A DNA stretch of 64,000 nucleotides, taken from Bin80 sp965215475. GTDB taxonomy: Bacteria > Bacteroidota > Rhodothermia > Rhodothermales > Bin80. The stretch lies in contig OZ244061.1 in the NCBI GenBank assembly GCA_965215475.1, forward strand, positions 1,364,001 to 1,428,000, in the 5' to 3' direction. This document shows positions 50,301 through 59,917 of the stretch, in pieces. The notes below the pieces were generated by a model. That model was not told where the DNA came from and made no database searches. It saw only the letters and a program-made list of their open reading frames with translations. The first letter of the stretch is position 1, and every line of letters starts with the position of its first letter. Both the position numbers and the translations under genes were made by a program.

Positions 50301-51293
50301 ATGGATCCGACTGTTCATGATGTAGCACGACTTGCTAACGTCTCTATCTCTACCGTATCTCGTGTACTTAATAATTCTGCTCCCGTCAGCGAAGACAAGC
50401 GCAGTCGTGTACTACAAGCCGTCAAGGATCTGCATTTTACTCCTAATCCCGCGGCTCGAAGCCTTCTGGGACAAGCTAATGGCACAATCGGGGCCATTTT
50501 ACCTCACATTACGGGAGAGTTTTTTGCCGATCTGTTAAGTGGTCTTGATGATGGAATCAAACAACATGATTATTTATTGATGGTCAGTGCATCAAGGCGC
50601 TTGGAGCACGATTTCATTACTGCACTTCGGGGAATGCATAAACGGGTTGATGGGCTGATTGTCATGGCCCCTGAGCTTTCGGCAGAACGGGTACTCACCT
50701 TGACTGGACCCATCGTTCCCATCGTTTTTCTCAATACCCATTCCGTCACGCCAGGAATACTCTCAGTGAATTTCGATAATCGTCAAGGGATGGTACAAAT
50801 AGCTCAGCATATTGCCGAGCGCGGCCACAAACATGCTGCATATATTGGAGGGCCGAGCGATGCTTTTGATGCACAGGAACGACAACAGGGATTTCTTGAA
50901 ACCGTTCCGGATGGACTTAAGGTGATTTATTATTCCGGTGATTTTTCATTTGAATGTGGCTATACGAATGCACAAAAAATTCTTGGCTCATCCCCACGAC
51001 CCACCGTGATTGTAGCCTCCAATGATCTGAGCGCGCTTGGTGCCATACGAGCTCTCCTAGAAAATGGAGTCCGTATACCCGATGAAATTGCAGTGACCGG
51101 CTTTGATGGAACAAGAAGCGCGCATTTTTCGACCCCTTCGCTCACCACGGTGAATGTCCCAATTGGACAGTTAGCTGCGAATGCCGTCGAACTTCTGGTG
51201 AGCCAGCTCTCAAAAGAGTTCCCCTGCGAAAATCCTTGCAAACCTGCTGAATTAGAACTGATCCTCAGAGAATCCTCCGCAAAAAAGCACTGA
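50301..51293 (+). CDS. LacI-family transcriptional regulator
   Basis: 330 residues from ATG 50301 (MDPTVHDVARLANVS); a TTG at 50292 is possible. The N-terminal helix-turn-helix and hinge helix (TVHDVARLANVSISTVSRVLNN, FTPNPAARSLLG) are typical, followed by a periplasmic-binding-like effector domain (GAILPHITGEFFADLLSGLDDG, VIVASNDLSALGAIRALLENG, IPDEIAVTGFDGT). Such regulators respond to sugars or nucleosides. Before the IS1634 insertion its end lay only about 240 bases from the CRTAC1-like gene, so that gene pair might be a target, but nothing proves it. Confidence 0.92.
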   Translation: MDPTVHDVARLANVSISTVSRVLNNSAPVSEDKRSRVLQAVKDLHFTPNPAARSLLGQANGTIGAILPHITGEFFADLLSGLDDGIKQHDYLLMVSASRRLEHDFITALRGMHKRVDGLIVMAPELSAERVLTLTGPIVPIVFLNTHSVTPGILSVNFDNRQGMVQIAQHIAERGHKHAAYIGGPSDAFDAQERQQGFLETVPDGLKVIYYSGDFSFECGYTNAQKILGSSPRPTVIVASNDLSALGAIRALLENGVRIPDEIAVTGFDGTRSAHFSTPSLTTVNVPIGQLAANAVELLVSQLSKEFPCENPCKPAELELILRESSAKKH

Positions 51294-51427
51294 TCCAGTC
51301 CACATACATCAATTTCGCCCATTCAATCAGTTTGGTTTCACCGTAAACAACTCACAAAAGACTCTGATCTACCCTCATGCAGGAGCTCCCCAAAGAACCT
51401 CATCTGCCTCACTGTTTCAATTGCCTG

Positions 51428-53531
51428 TCATGCCAAAACTTAACCCTATTTTTTCCTGAACGTAGGATTTTTTGGTTAAAAACGTCCTCTTTTTCCCTTC
51501 CTCCGCCCCGTTTTTCGGTCTGAATCTGCCTTTTTGTGTATGCTAAGCATATGTTTTTGTGCGTTTTTGATCCCCAGATTCATTTTAAAAAGTGCGCCCA
51601 TGTAAATATTTGCTGATTTTGGGTTATTTATTGCAATTTATGTCGTATATTTACGTTTTAGCAAACCTATTTGAGCCCATGTATTTAGCCGAAATCCCGA
51701 ACCGCAATTCCCCCTCCACCTGGCTCGTGCGAACCTCCACGCGAGACGGCAAACGAACCATCAAAAACACCATCGCCAATGTAACGCACCTTCCCGAACC
51801 CATTCGCGAAGGACTGCGAACGCTCTTGCAGGGAGGCCATGCCATCCAGTCCTTCAAGGAGGCACTGCACACCCAGCGTACCCGGCACCATGGGCATGTT
51901 GCGGTGGTGCTACACATGATGAAGCATCTCAAAATGACATCCCTCATTGCGCCAAAGAATTCGCGCTTTCGACGATTGGTTCTCGGCATGATTGCGGCCC
52001 GGGTCATCAAGCCCGCCAGCAAACTGCAGACCAGTGACATGTTGGACAAGACCAGCTGTATCACAACGCTCAATGAAGAACTTGACCTCAAGCATGTGGA
52101 CCAGAATGATCTCTATGAGGCCATGGATGAATTGGCCGCCTGCAAGACCAAGATCGAATGCAAGTTAGCCAAACGCCATCTCACCGAAGGTGGAATGGTG
52201 CTGTATGATGTGACCAGCAGCTACTTGGAGGGCGATAAACATGCATTTGGAGCATATGGCTATAACCGGGACAAGAAAAAAGGGAAAAAACAAATTGTGT
52301 ATGGATTGATGACCGATCAGGAAGGATGTCCGGTCTCCGTAGACGTCTTTCCCGGCAATACCCCCGATATCAAGACCCTTGGCGCTCAGATCTCCAAGCT
52401 CCAAAATACGTTTGGGTTCAAGCATGTGATCTTGGTCGGAGATCGCGGGCTTTTGAAGCAGAAACAGATTCAGGAGGAGATCATCCCTGTGGGGTTGGAT
52501 TGGATTACGGGCATGCAAAAACAGGAGATCCGTGAGGTGGTGGAGCAAGAGAAAACGCAAATGAGCTTGTTTGACCAACAGGATCTGGTGGAGATTCAAA
52601 GCGATCTCTATCCCAAGGAACGCCTCGTGCTATGCAGGAACCCCTTTCAGGCGGCAAAGACTAAGAAAACCCGTGAGGATCTTTTGGCGAAGGCCGACGC
52701 AAAATTGGACCAGATCCTTGCGGCAACCACCCGTACACCCCGCCGACTCAAAGACAAGGCCAAGATTGGAATGCGCGTGGAGCGTGCACTGGGGAAACAC
52801 AAATTAAAGAAATTCTATCTCCTTGAGATCGAGGAAGGGTATTTCTCGTATACCCATAATGCGGAGGCGATTCAGAGGGCCGAGCGCCTGGATGGGGTCT
52901 ATGCGATCCGGTCCAGCTTGAAACAGCCCGCTGAGCAGTTGGTGTCGGACTACAAACGATTGTCCACCGTAGAACGCGCCTTCCGCGTGATGAAATCCAT
53001 CTCCCTGCGCGTACGCCCCATCCATCATGTCAAATCCGAGCGGGTCATTGCTCATGTCTTCTTATGTATGCTGGCCTATTATGTAGAATACCATCTACGA
53101 AAGAAACTTGCCCCCATCACGTTTGCCGAAGAGGATCTGGAAGCAAAAAGAGCCCAGAGAGAGAATATGGTGAAGCCGTCCAAGAATGCAAACAGGAACG
53201 CACACAACAAGAAGACCAAAGACGCGGAAAGACCCAAGAGTTTTGAGTCCATCATGGAAGAACTCTCTGGGGTATGCCGTGTAACGGGCGTTCTAAACGT
53301 AAAGGCCGACGAGGATCACGAAGTGAAGTTTGTGGACAATGAACTGCCCCCGACCCAACGTCAAGTATTCAAACTTCTGAAGATCAAGTCTCTGTGTTGA
53401 TTCGGTTCATCAAACCGAATCAGACTCCCGCCATTGCTCCTTGAACAACATCATTTTTTAAAAAATCCATCCAAATGGTGCGGGAAATCTGCGCTTTTTT
53501 CAGAAAAAAATAGGGTTAAGTTTTGTCATGC
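51428..53531 (+). mobile_element. IS1634-type insertion sequence with 6 bp target duplication
   Basis: The element spans 51434-53525 (2,092 bp). Both ends carry the inverted repeat CAAAACTTAACCCTATTTTT (26 of 27 positions alike). The flanks are TCATGC at 51428-51433 and at 53526-53531, a 6 bp duplication. The ATG at 53528, start codon of the next gene, lies in the right copy of the duplication, so the insertion replaced everything 5' of that start codon. About 245 bases of non-coding left end precede the transposase. Confidence 0.93.
51679..53400 (+). CDS. IS1634-family transposase
   Basis: 573 residues from ATG 51679 (MYLAEIPNRNSPSTW), the start that matches the family; in-frame starts at 51592 and 51640 exist. 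Family landmarks: NVTHLPEPIREGLRTLLQGG near the N-terminus, then the DDE core MVLYDVTSSYLEG, GLMTDQEGCPVSVDVFPGNTPD, VGDRGLLKQKQI and the C-terminal YKRLSTVERAFRVMKS (Glu) with VRPIHHVKSERVIAHVFLCMLAYY. All catalytic positions look intact, so the element may be active. Confidence 0.93.
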   Translation: MYLAEIPNRNSPSTWLVRTSTRDGKRTIKNTIANVTHLPEPIREGLRTLLQGGHAIQSFKEALHTQRTRHHGHVAVVLHMMKHLKMTSLIAPKNSRFRRLVLGMIAARVIKPASKLQTSDMLDKTSCITTLNEELDLKHVDQNDLYEAMDELAACKTKIECKLAKRHLTEGGMVLYDVTSSYLEGDKHAFGAYGYNRDKKKGKKQIVYGLMTDQEGCPVSVDVFPGNTPDIKTLGAQISKLQNTFGFKHVILVGDRGLLKQKQIQEEIIPVGLDWITGMQKQEIREVVEQEKTQMSLFDQQDLVEIQSDLYPKERLVLCRNPFQAAKTKKTREDLLAKADAKLDQILAATTRTPRRLKDKAKIGMRVERALGKHKLKKFYLLEIEEGYFSYTHNAEAIQRAERLDGVYAIRSSLKQPAEQLVSDYKRLSTVERAFRVMKSISLRVRPIHHVKSERVIAHVFLCMLAYYVEYHLRKKLAPITFAEEDLEAKRAQRENMVKPSKNANRNAHNKKTKDAERPKSFESIMEELSGVCRVTGVLNVKADEDHEVKFVDNELPPTQRQVFKLLKIKSLC

Positions 53532-55159
53532 ACAAACATGAACGCTTGATCTATCTGATTATATTTTCGGCATTTCTGTATGCAAGCTGCACGCCTCCAG
53601 ATGCTGACTGGAAATTTGTTGAAATCACACAACAAGCCGGACTCGGTGAATTCAAACATGTCAATGGCGCAGAGGGTGGTTGGTATCTACCAGAAACTTT
53701 TGGCGGAGGCGGAGCGTTTTTGGACTATGATCAGGATGGTCTTATTGACCTTGCCCTCGTAGGAGGGGCAACATGGAATGATTCTACCAGCCGTGGACTC
53801 TGGTTGTATCAGGGCATCGGGAATGGCTACTTTCGGAATGTAACCGATGAAATGGGCCTCTCACGAGTTCATGGCTATGGAATGGGAATCATTTCGGGAG
53901 ACATTGATCGGGATGGGGATGAGGATCTATACCTTACAACTCTCGGGAAAAACTATCTACTGGTCAACGAGGGACATAGATTTCGCGACGCAACAACCGC
54001 CTCCGGCTTGGATGCACCCCCAGAATGGAACGTCGCGGCAATCTTTCTGGATGCCAACCGGGATGCTTGGTTGGACTTGTATGTGACCGGATATGTTAAA
54101 TGGTCCATCGAAACGGATTTGGTTTGTACCCGTGATGGAGTGCAAAAACGTTATTGTACCCCCGAACACTATACGGGGACTCCTGGGAGGTTTTACCTCA
54201 ATCAAGGAGATGGGACGTTCATTGAGCATACGAAAGCTTCTGGGCTCTCAGGATCTGGAAAAACATTAGGTGCCATAACGATGGATCTAAATAGGGATCA
54301 GTGGCCTGATATTGCCCTTGCAAATGATACCGATCCTGATCAGCTGTTTCTGAATCGACAGGATGGTTCTTTTGAAGAAGTTGGACTTTCCCGTGGAATG
54401 GCATTGGATCCACGGGGACGTGCCCGAGCGGGAATGGGAATTGATGCGGGAATTGTGGATTCTACAGAGGAACCAACTATTTTTATTGGACACTTTGAAA
54501 ATCAAATGAATGGCGTCTACCGGCATACCCCCTCAGGATTCTTTGAAGAAAGAAGTGCAGTGAGCAGAATCGGCCCTCCTAGCCTTCCTGCCCTAACCTT
54601 CGGCATGGTCTTGTTTGATGCCGATCTAGATGGGGATTTGGATCTCTTCGCTGCGAACGGTCATATCAATCCACAAGCCAGTGAACGGAGTGACCTCGCA
54701 AGTTATAAACAGCTATCTCAACTTTTTCTGAATGACGGCCACGGAATCTTCATGGACGAATCCCAAAGATTTGGACTGACGATCCCCATGGTTGGAAGGG
54801 GTGCTCTCACAGCCGATATTGACCTTGATGGAGATATTGACATCTTGATTACGGAGAACAATGGAGGAGTCCGGTTATTTCGTAATGATCTCCCGCCTGA
54901 GGCAAACTACCTGCGTATCCAGCTTCATGGCATGTCTGTGGACGCGACAATTACTCTTCATACGGGATCGCAGAGACAGTTCCGTCGAATTCGAGCAGGA
55001 CATAGCTACGCTTCTCAATCTGAAAAAGTGGTGACCATCGGGCTTGGAATTGCCCAACATGCTGATTCTCTGACCGTATTCTGGCCGAGTGGCATTGTTA
55101 CACGGCGTACGAATATTCCCGCTAACCAAACCCTCCAGTTACGGGAACTAGATCTATGA
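53528..55159 (+). CDS. CRTAC1-like lipoprotein with FG-GAP/VCBS repeats and ASPIC/UnbV end
   Basis: 543 residues. Lipoprotein signal with lipobox LYASC near residue 21. The body is made of FG-GAP/VCBS-type calcium-binding repeats (DYDQDGLIDLAL, DIDRDGDEDLYL, DLNRDQWPDIAL, DADLDGDLDLFA, DIDLDGDIDILI), forming a beta propeller, and it ends with an ASPIC/UnbV-type domain (TGSQRQFRRIRAGHSYASQSE, LTVFWPSGIV). Such proteins are surface-exposed and of unknown function. The IS1634 element sits directly against its start codon, so it has lost its own promoter and leader. Its stop overlaps the next gene (ATGA). Confidence 0.9.
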   Translation: MHKHERLIYLIIFSAFLYASCTPPDADWKFVEITQQAGLGEFKHVNGAEGGWYLPETFGGGGAFLDYDQDGLIDLALVGGATWNDSTSRGLWLYQGIGNGYFRNVTDEMGLSRVHGYGMGIISGDIDRDGDEDLYLTTLGKNYLLVNEGHRFRDATTASGLDAPPEWNVAAIFLDANRDAWLDLYVTGYVKWSIETDLVCTRDGVQKRYCTPEHYTGTPGRFYLNQGDGTFIEHTKASGLSGSGKTLGAITMDLNRDQWPDIALANDTDPDQLFLNRQDGSFEEVGLSRGMALDPRGRARAGMGIDAGIVDSTEEPTIFIGHFENQMNGVYRHTPSGFFEERSAVSRIGPPSLPALTFGMVLFDADLDGDLDLFAANGHINPQASERSDLASYKQLSQLFLNDGHGIFMDESQRFGLTIPMVGRGALTADIDLDGDIDILITENNGGVRLFRNDLPPEANYLRIQLHGMSVDATITLHTGSQRQFRRIRAGHSYASQSEKVVTIGLGIAQHADSLTVFWPSGIVTRRTNIPANQTLQLRELDL

Positions 55160-55459
55160 GAGTTTTAGCCTTCGCCATCTTGCTGATATTCTTTGGCTGC
55201 ACATCCTCTGATAGGCAACCAGATGTTACTCTATTTGTTCTCAAAGGCAATGAGGCATTTCAGGCTGGTGACTATACTGGAGCTCTGAAATTTGCCAGTA
55301 GCGCATTGGTGCATAACCGCAATTCCTCTGATGCATATTTCCTTCGTGGACGGGTATATTTTGAGCTCGAGAAATGGGATCAGGCAGAGACTGCTTATCT
55401 GGCTGTGATTGACCTTGAACCAGATTATCCTGGTGCTCGACATAATCTTGGGAACGTCT

Positions 55460-56822
55460 ATTATTTTGGGTCTTCGCCCTTTATTGTGAATTAAGCCATA
55501 AATTTAGGACTTTCGAATTTTATTGTTCACCTGAATTTAAAGAATCACATGCAAAACACCTCCTCTGTTGAGAAAAGCCTAGGTCTCCAGGCACCCTGGG
55601 AGATTTTAGAAGACACCTACGATGATCAAGCCCAACGAAGGACGGTAACGTTGACCTGTACCGATCCGTCTTCGTTGACCTGTCCGAAGTGTGGCAAGGT
55701 AGGTCACTTTTATGATCTGCGTACGGAGCGACAATGGCGCCACCTGGATACGTGTAAATATCAAACGATTCTGGTTGCACGGATTCCCCGGATTCAATGT
55801 TCGGAGCATGGAGTGAAGACGGTCCGAGTTCCCTGGGCGGACGCAAGTTCCCGCTACACCCATGACTTTGAGGAGTACGTGATCGGATGGGCCAAGGAGG
55901 CAAGTCTTTTGGCGATTTCCCGCCAGTTGGGAATCGGATGGAAGGGCATTGCCGGGATCCAACGGCGTGCGGTGGAGCGGGGGAAGGCTCGAAGAAAGGA
56001 GGAGGTGGTTGCCAACATTTGTGTGGATGAGGTCGCGTACCGAAGGGGGCACAAGTACCTGACGGTTGTATCCAATGCAGATACGGGGAAGGTGCTGTAT
56101 GTGGGACTTGGACGGGAAAAGGGCACTCTGATGGGTTGGTATCAGCAATTATCGCCGGCTCAGTTGCAGGGAATTCGGAGTGTAAGTATGGATATGTGGC
56201 CGGCGTATATTCATGCAACCCATGCCTGCCTTCCCCATGCTGACGAGAAGATCTGTTTTGACCGGTTCCATGTCTCCAAGCACCTGGGAGATGGGGTCGA
56301 TAAGGTGCGGCGACAGGAGCACAAAGAACTCCGCAAGAGTGGGAATGAGATGCTGACGGGAAGTAAATACATGTGGCTCAAAAGTCCTCCCAACATGTCC
56401 ATGAAGCAGAAGAAGGCATTCCATGCGCTCCGCACCAGTACCCTACGAACGGCCCGAGCCTGGGCGATCAAGGAAACGGCTCGAAATCTATGGCATTATA
56501 AAACCCGGGGTTGGGCACGCAAGTACTGGATGAAATGGTTGAGCTGGGCCATGCGCTGCCGACTTGAACCGATGAAAAAAGCAGCCAAACTGATACAAAA
56601 TCACTTATATGGAATCCTCAATGCGATCGTTCTGAAGGTGAGTAATGGCCCTGCCGAAAGCATCAACAGCCGGATCAAAACCATCAAGGTTCGTGCACGT
56701 GGATTCCGGAACAAAGACCGATTCATAGACGCAATTTACTTTCATTTGGGCGGACTAGATTTGAGCCCCAGAATCTGAAAAAAATGAATTTCTCACAGAA
56801 AAAGCTGAAGAGCCATTATTTT
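55460..56822 (+). mobile_element. Intact ISL3-family insertion sequence (copy 2) with 8 bp target duplication
   Basis: The element spans 55468-56814 (1,347 bp). Left end GGGTCTTCGCCC, right end (inverted) GGCTCTTCAGCT; imperfect inverted repeats of about 22 bases. ATTATTTT occurs at 55460-55467 and again at 56815-56822, the 8 bp duplication expected for ISL3 elements. Confidence 0.95.
55549..56778 (+). CDS. ISL3-family transposase
   Basis: 409 residues. N-terminal zinc finger (CPKCGKVGHFYDLR, later IQCSEHGVKTVRVPW), helix-turn-helix (LLAISRQLGIGWKGI), and the DDE core: NICVDEVAYRRGHKYLTVV (Asp), SVSMDMWPAYI (Asp) and NGPAESINSRIKTIK (Glu). All catalytic residues are present and the gene is uninterrupted, so the element is probably active. 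The decayed copy at 30521-31803 is its relative. Confidence 0.95.
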   Translation: MQNTSSVEKSLGLQAPWEILEDTYDDQAQRRTVTLTCTDPSSLTCPKCGKVGHFYDLRTERQWRHLDTCKYQTILVARIPRIQCSEHGVKTVRVPWADASSRYTHDFEEYVIGWAKEASLLAISRQLGIGWKGIAGIQRRAVERGKARRKEEVVANICVDEVAYRRGHKYLTVVSNADTGKVLYVGLGREKGTLMGWYQQLSPAQLQGIRSVSMDMWPAYIHATHACLPHADEKICFDRFHVSKHLGDGVDKVRRQEHKELRKSGNEMLTGSKYMWLKSPPNMSMKQKKAFHALRTSTLRTARAWAIKETARNLWHYKTRGWARKYWMKWLSWAMRCRLEPMKKAAKLIQNHLYGILNAIVLKVSNGPAESINSRIKTIKVRARGFRNKDRFIDAIYFHLGGLDLSPRI

Positions 56823-57695
56823 CAGAGACAGTATCGTAGCGCACTCATGCAATTTATTCATGCCATAGAGAATCAACCTTCTGCAAATTCTTGGCATGCT
56901 GCAGCCGTCATTTACCATGAAATATCCGAGCCTGACAGTGCCATGTCTGCCTTTGAGTATGCAATTCAAATTGACTCTATGTACGGACCTGTACACACAA
57001 GTTTTGCAGATTTTCTGGAAGAGCGGGGCAACTACCTCGAGGCCTTGAAGCACAGTAATAGTGCCTTAGCCATCCGTCCTTATCATCTTCCCGATCTACT
57101 CCGGCGTGGAAGACTTCTGTTACGATTCGGCCGGCTTGATGAGGCCATTGCACTTTTGCAGCCCATTATCATAGAATATCCGCACCATGCCGAACCCCGG
57201 TACCTCTTGGGTCAGGCACTGCAGCAATCTGCGGCCCTCAAACAATCATCCAAACTCTTTTCAGAAGCAGACTCGCTACGGAAGATAGAACAAAGGCGAG
57301 GACAATTGGCAAACACTGCCGAGACACAATCAACAAACTTTCAAGCACAAGTGGATTATGCCACTGCTCTTCGGAAATCAGGCCTCCTAGAAGAATCTTT
57401 GAAACGGTATCTGATTGCCCAAACACTTCGTCCAGAGAACCTGAATCTGCAATTCCATATTGCCACACTAGAAGCTGATCTTGGGGATCTTGAAAAGGCT
57501 GAAACTCGATTCCTACGAATTCTAACTGCCGACTCGAGCTATGTACTTGCTTGGCTGGGCTTATCCGCCGTGTACAATAAATCAAACCATGTCACCTTAG
57601 CAACCGATGCCTTACAGCAAGCCGCTCGTATCAATCCGGATCATCCAGCTGTTCAGCAATACTTGACTCAAATGCCTTCCCCATCATCACAGTGA

Positions 57696-58030
57696 AGAAA
57701 GCCTATTCCTTCTTAGCCCCCACAACATTAATGATGCTGTAGCCTATAGTTCAGTTTTCTCATTTATCATCCCAATGGTCAGAGCACCCCAGAACGGATC
57801 AAATTGATAATATTCTAATGGGAGGCACGATCTACGTGTACCCACGAAACCAGAAAATTTAATCAGTTTCCCCCTCTCGCAATCAAACCATACACCCGTT
57901 AAGGACATGAAAATTGACCTCAATATCCGTGACACATCAATACTGTGAGGTACGCTGCATGCGAATTTGCGGGTTAATTTATGTACCCCCCCTGTATATT
58001 ATAAGAGATGCTGATTTAAGTTCATTGTTT
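57696..58030. other. Intergenic region before the IS110 element
   Basis: About 335 bases with no convincing gene. A run of seven C lies at about 57985-57991 but lacks the flanks of the long tracts. The left boundary of the IS110 element is probably near its right end. Confidence 0.4.
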
Positions 58031-58033
58031 GGG

Positions 58034-58230
58034 TCTTCAATGCGGTGAAGATGTGTCCATTGGTTGAGAGGTTTTGAATTTCAACTGGACCCATCGGAGC
58101 GTTTCGGATACTCCATACGTTGAACCGGTTTGCATCATTCAAACGTGGGTCTCTCCCTGGGAGCCACCTGACGCCCCCTGCGTCTTGAACGCCTGGGGGG
58201 GAACTGTGCCCCAGGGAGAACCATGATCTA
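58034..58230 (+). ncRNA. Candidate IS110 bridge RNA
   Basis: The non-coding stretch before the IS110 transposase is unusually structured. Hairpins: TCTTCA/TGAAGA (58034-58051); GTCCA..GTTGA with TCAACTGGAC (58055-58090); and a long stem TCTCCCTGGG (58152-58161) with CCCAGGGAGA (58210-58219) that encloses a second hairpin CCCCC-GCGT/ACGC-GGGGG (58174-58201). IS110-group elements encode a bridge RNA with internal guide loops in the non-coding left end. Order, size and position fit; guide loops cannot be assigned without the element's ends. Confidence 0.55.
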
Positions 58231-58324
58231 CATCCAGTAGAGAGTGTGTGCCGTTGAGCACCGATACAGGGGCAGATGAACGTCATGGCGACCCACAAAA
58301 CTTACCCCTAAAGATACGGAAACC

Positions 58325-59614
58325 ATGACAGAAAAAAATCGCTACACGAGGTTCGCCGGAGTGGATTGGGGCTCGGAATCTCATCAGGTCTGTATTCTGG
58401 ACCGAGAGGGCCAGGTCCTCGGAGAGAAGGCATTCTCCCACTCCGGAGAAGGGTTCCATCAAATGATGGACTGGATGAGGGACACCGCAGGCTGCGATCT
58501 GACCGAGATTGCTACCAGTATAGAAGTTCCACATGGTCCGGTGGTGGAGAGTTTGATGGAGCGCGGCATTCAGGTATTTTCCATCAATCCGAAGCAACTG
58601 GATCGATTCCGGGATCGGTTTTCGCCGGCCGGAGCCAAAGATGATCGTCGGGATGCGCGGGTACTTGCCGATGCCCTTCGCACGGATCCTGACCGTCTGC
58701 GTGCGCTGGATCCAGAGGATTCGGACATCATTCAGTTGCGAGAGTGGTCCAGGATGGAGGCGGAGTTCACCGCCCAGCGTACCCGCCTCATGCATCAACT
58801 CCGAGCACAGCTCTGGCGCTACTTCCCGCAATTCCTTCGCCTCAAATTCCGTCTCGATTCTCCCGTATTGATGGCTCTGTGGACCCTCATTCCGACCCCC
58901 GCACGCGCTCGGAGAGTTCGACTCAGTTCAGTACAAAAAGTGCTCAAAGAACATCGGATCCAGGCCGAGGAAGTCCTGCAATTCTTGCGGGCGAAGCCCC
59001 TCACGGTTGCCGACGGGGTGGAGCAAGCCGCGACCCAGCACATCCGACTCGTTCTGCAACAGCTGGAACTCCTTGGGAAGCAGATCCAGGAGATCAAACA
59101 GAACATCGAATCCATTCTGGGTTCGCTCCATCAAAATCCACCCTCTCAGGAGATCTGCGAACCTGAAAACGCATCGTCTGGGCAAGCCCCCTCGTCCAGA
59201 TCTGCGCCACCAGATGTAGAGATCCTGTTATCGATCCCGGGAATCGGAAGCTCGGTCGCAGCCACCCTTCTCTCGGAAGCCTCCTCGGCGATCCAAGCAC
59301 GGGATTACCAGGCACTGAGATGCTTGTGTGGCACCGCTCCGGTCACCAAGCGATCGGGAAAAAGCCACAGGGTCGTGCAACGAAAAGCCCATCATGCACG
59401 GTTGGCAAATTCCGTCTATCACTGGAGTAGAGTCTCCACCCAGCGTGACCCCATCCGTAAAGCCAAGTACAAAGCCCTGAGGGACCGAGGACATAAACAT
59501 GGACGATCGCTCCGATCGGTGGGAGATCGACTACTTGCCGTCGCCTGCGCAATGCTCCGAGATCAAACCCTCTATGATCCCAGCCGTCAAACCATGGCGT
59601 CCCGTACCTCGTAA
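58325..59614 (+). CDS. IS110-family transposase
   Basis: 429 residues. N-terminal RuvC-like DEDD domain: FAGVDWGSESHQV (Asp), SIEVPHGPVVE (Glu), GAKDDRRDARVLADALR (Asp pair). A coiled-coil linker follows, then the C-terminal Tnp domain with LLSIPGIGSSVAATLLSE and CGTAPVTKRSGKSHRV containing the candidate nucleophilic Ser. These enzymes insert their element by RNA-guided recombination without inverted repeats or target duplications, so the ends cannot be defined by eye. The gene is uninterrupted. Confidence 0.94.
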   Translation: MTEKNRYTRFAGVDWGSESHQVCILDREGQVLGEKAFSHSGEGFHQMMDWMRDTAGCDLTEIATSIEVPHGPVVESLMERGIQVFSINPKQLDRFRDRFSPAGAKDDRRDARVLADALRTDPDRLRALDPEDSDIIQLREWSRMEAEFTAQRTRLMHQLRAQLWRYFPQFLRLKFRLDSPVLMALWTLIPTPARARRVRLSSVQKVLKEHRIQAEEVLQFLRAKPLTVADGVEQAATQHIRLVLQQLELLGKQIQEIKQNIESILGSLHQNPPSQEICEPENASSGQAPSSRSAPPDVEILLSIPGIGSSVAATLLSEASSAIQARDYQALRCLCGTAPVTKRSGKSHRVVQRKAHHARLANSVYHWSRVSTQRDPIRKAKYKALRDRGHKHGRSLRSVGDRLLAVACAMLRDQTLYDPSRQTMASRTS

Positions 59615-59917
59615 ACTCTGCCTCTCCAACCTTTCTTGGATGCAAAGCAGGATCGTGACGAAACGGAAACTTCCAGGGCAAAAGAGGAGCCTACGTCTAA
59701 TTCGGATCCACTCGCTCGCGTCCTTTTGCGTAGTCGGATACGATGAAATCAGAGTGCTCGGGACCGAGGAGTTTATACCAGCCCACGCCAAAAATCGCTT
59801 CCATGGAAGAATACACAAAAAATATTTTAAAATTTATTGGTTTTTATTTGCATAAATGGTAGAGAGTCCCCCCCCATCTGTAAGCCATTGTCGCTTAAGA
59901 TTCTACTTTGAGGAGTC
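59615..59917. other. Intergenic region after the IS110 transposase
   Basis: About 300 bases, probably including the short right end of the IS110 element. A run of eight C at 59868-59875 lacks the ATTTTTT flank of the phase tracts. No gene recognised. Confidence 0.4.

Larger units (their letters stand above)
55156..57695 (+). pseudogene. TPR-repeat lipoprotein gene split by ISL3 copy 2
   Basis: The 5' part, 55156-55467 (104 codons), has lipoprotein signal LLIFFGC and TPR units (GNEAFQAGDYTGALKFASSAL, DAYFLRGRVYFELEKWDQAE); in the disrupted state it ends in element-derived codons at 55494. The 3' part, 56823-57695 (290 codons), continues with QRQYRSALMQFIHAIEN and further TPR units to PSPSSQ. 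Removing the element and one 8 bp duplication restores one frame reading LGNVYYFQRQYRSALM, a 394-residue protein with about eight TPRs. It overlaps the CRTAC1-like gene by four bases, a pairing common in this group. Confidence 0.92.

Noticed and set aside
57744..57935. 63-codon minus-strand frame after the TPR gene.
   Set aside because: No recognisable domain, no signal, no ribosome-binding site and AT-rich random composition.
58283..58831. Minus-strand frame of 182 codons overlapping the IS110 transposase start.
   Set aside because: Shadow of the well-supported transposase frame; no domain.
57985..59875. Shorter homopolymers: 7 C at 57985, 7 G at 58195, 8 C at 59868.
   Set aside because: They lack the AAAAAAT-G(n)-(C/T)(A/G)AAT flanks, two are non-coding and the G7 pairs within the bridge RNA candidate hairpin.
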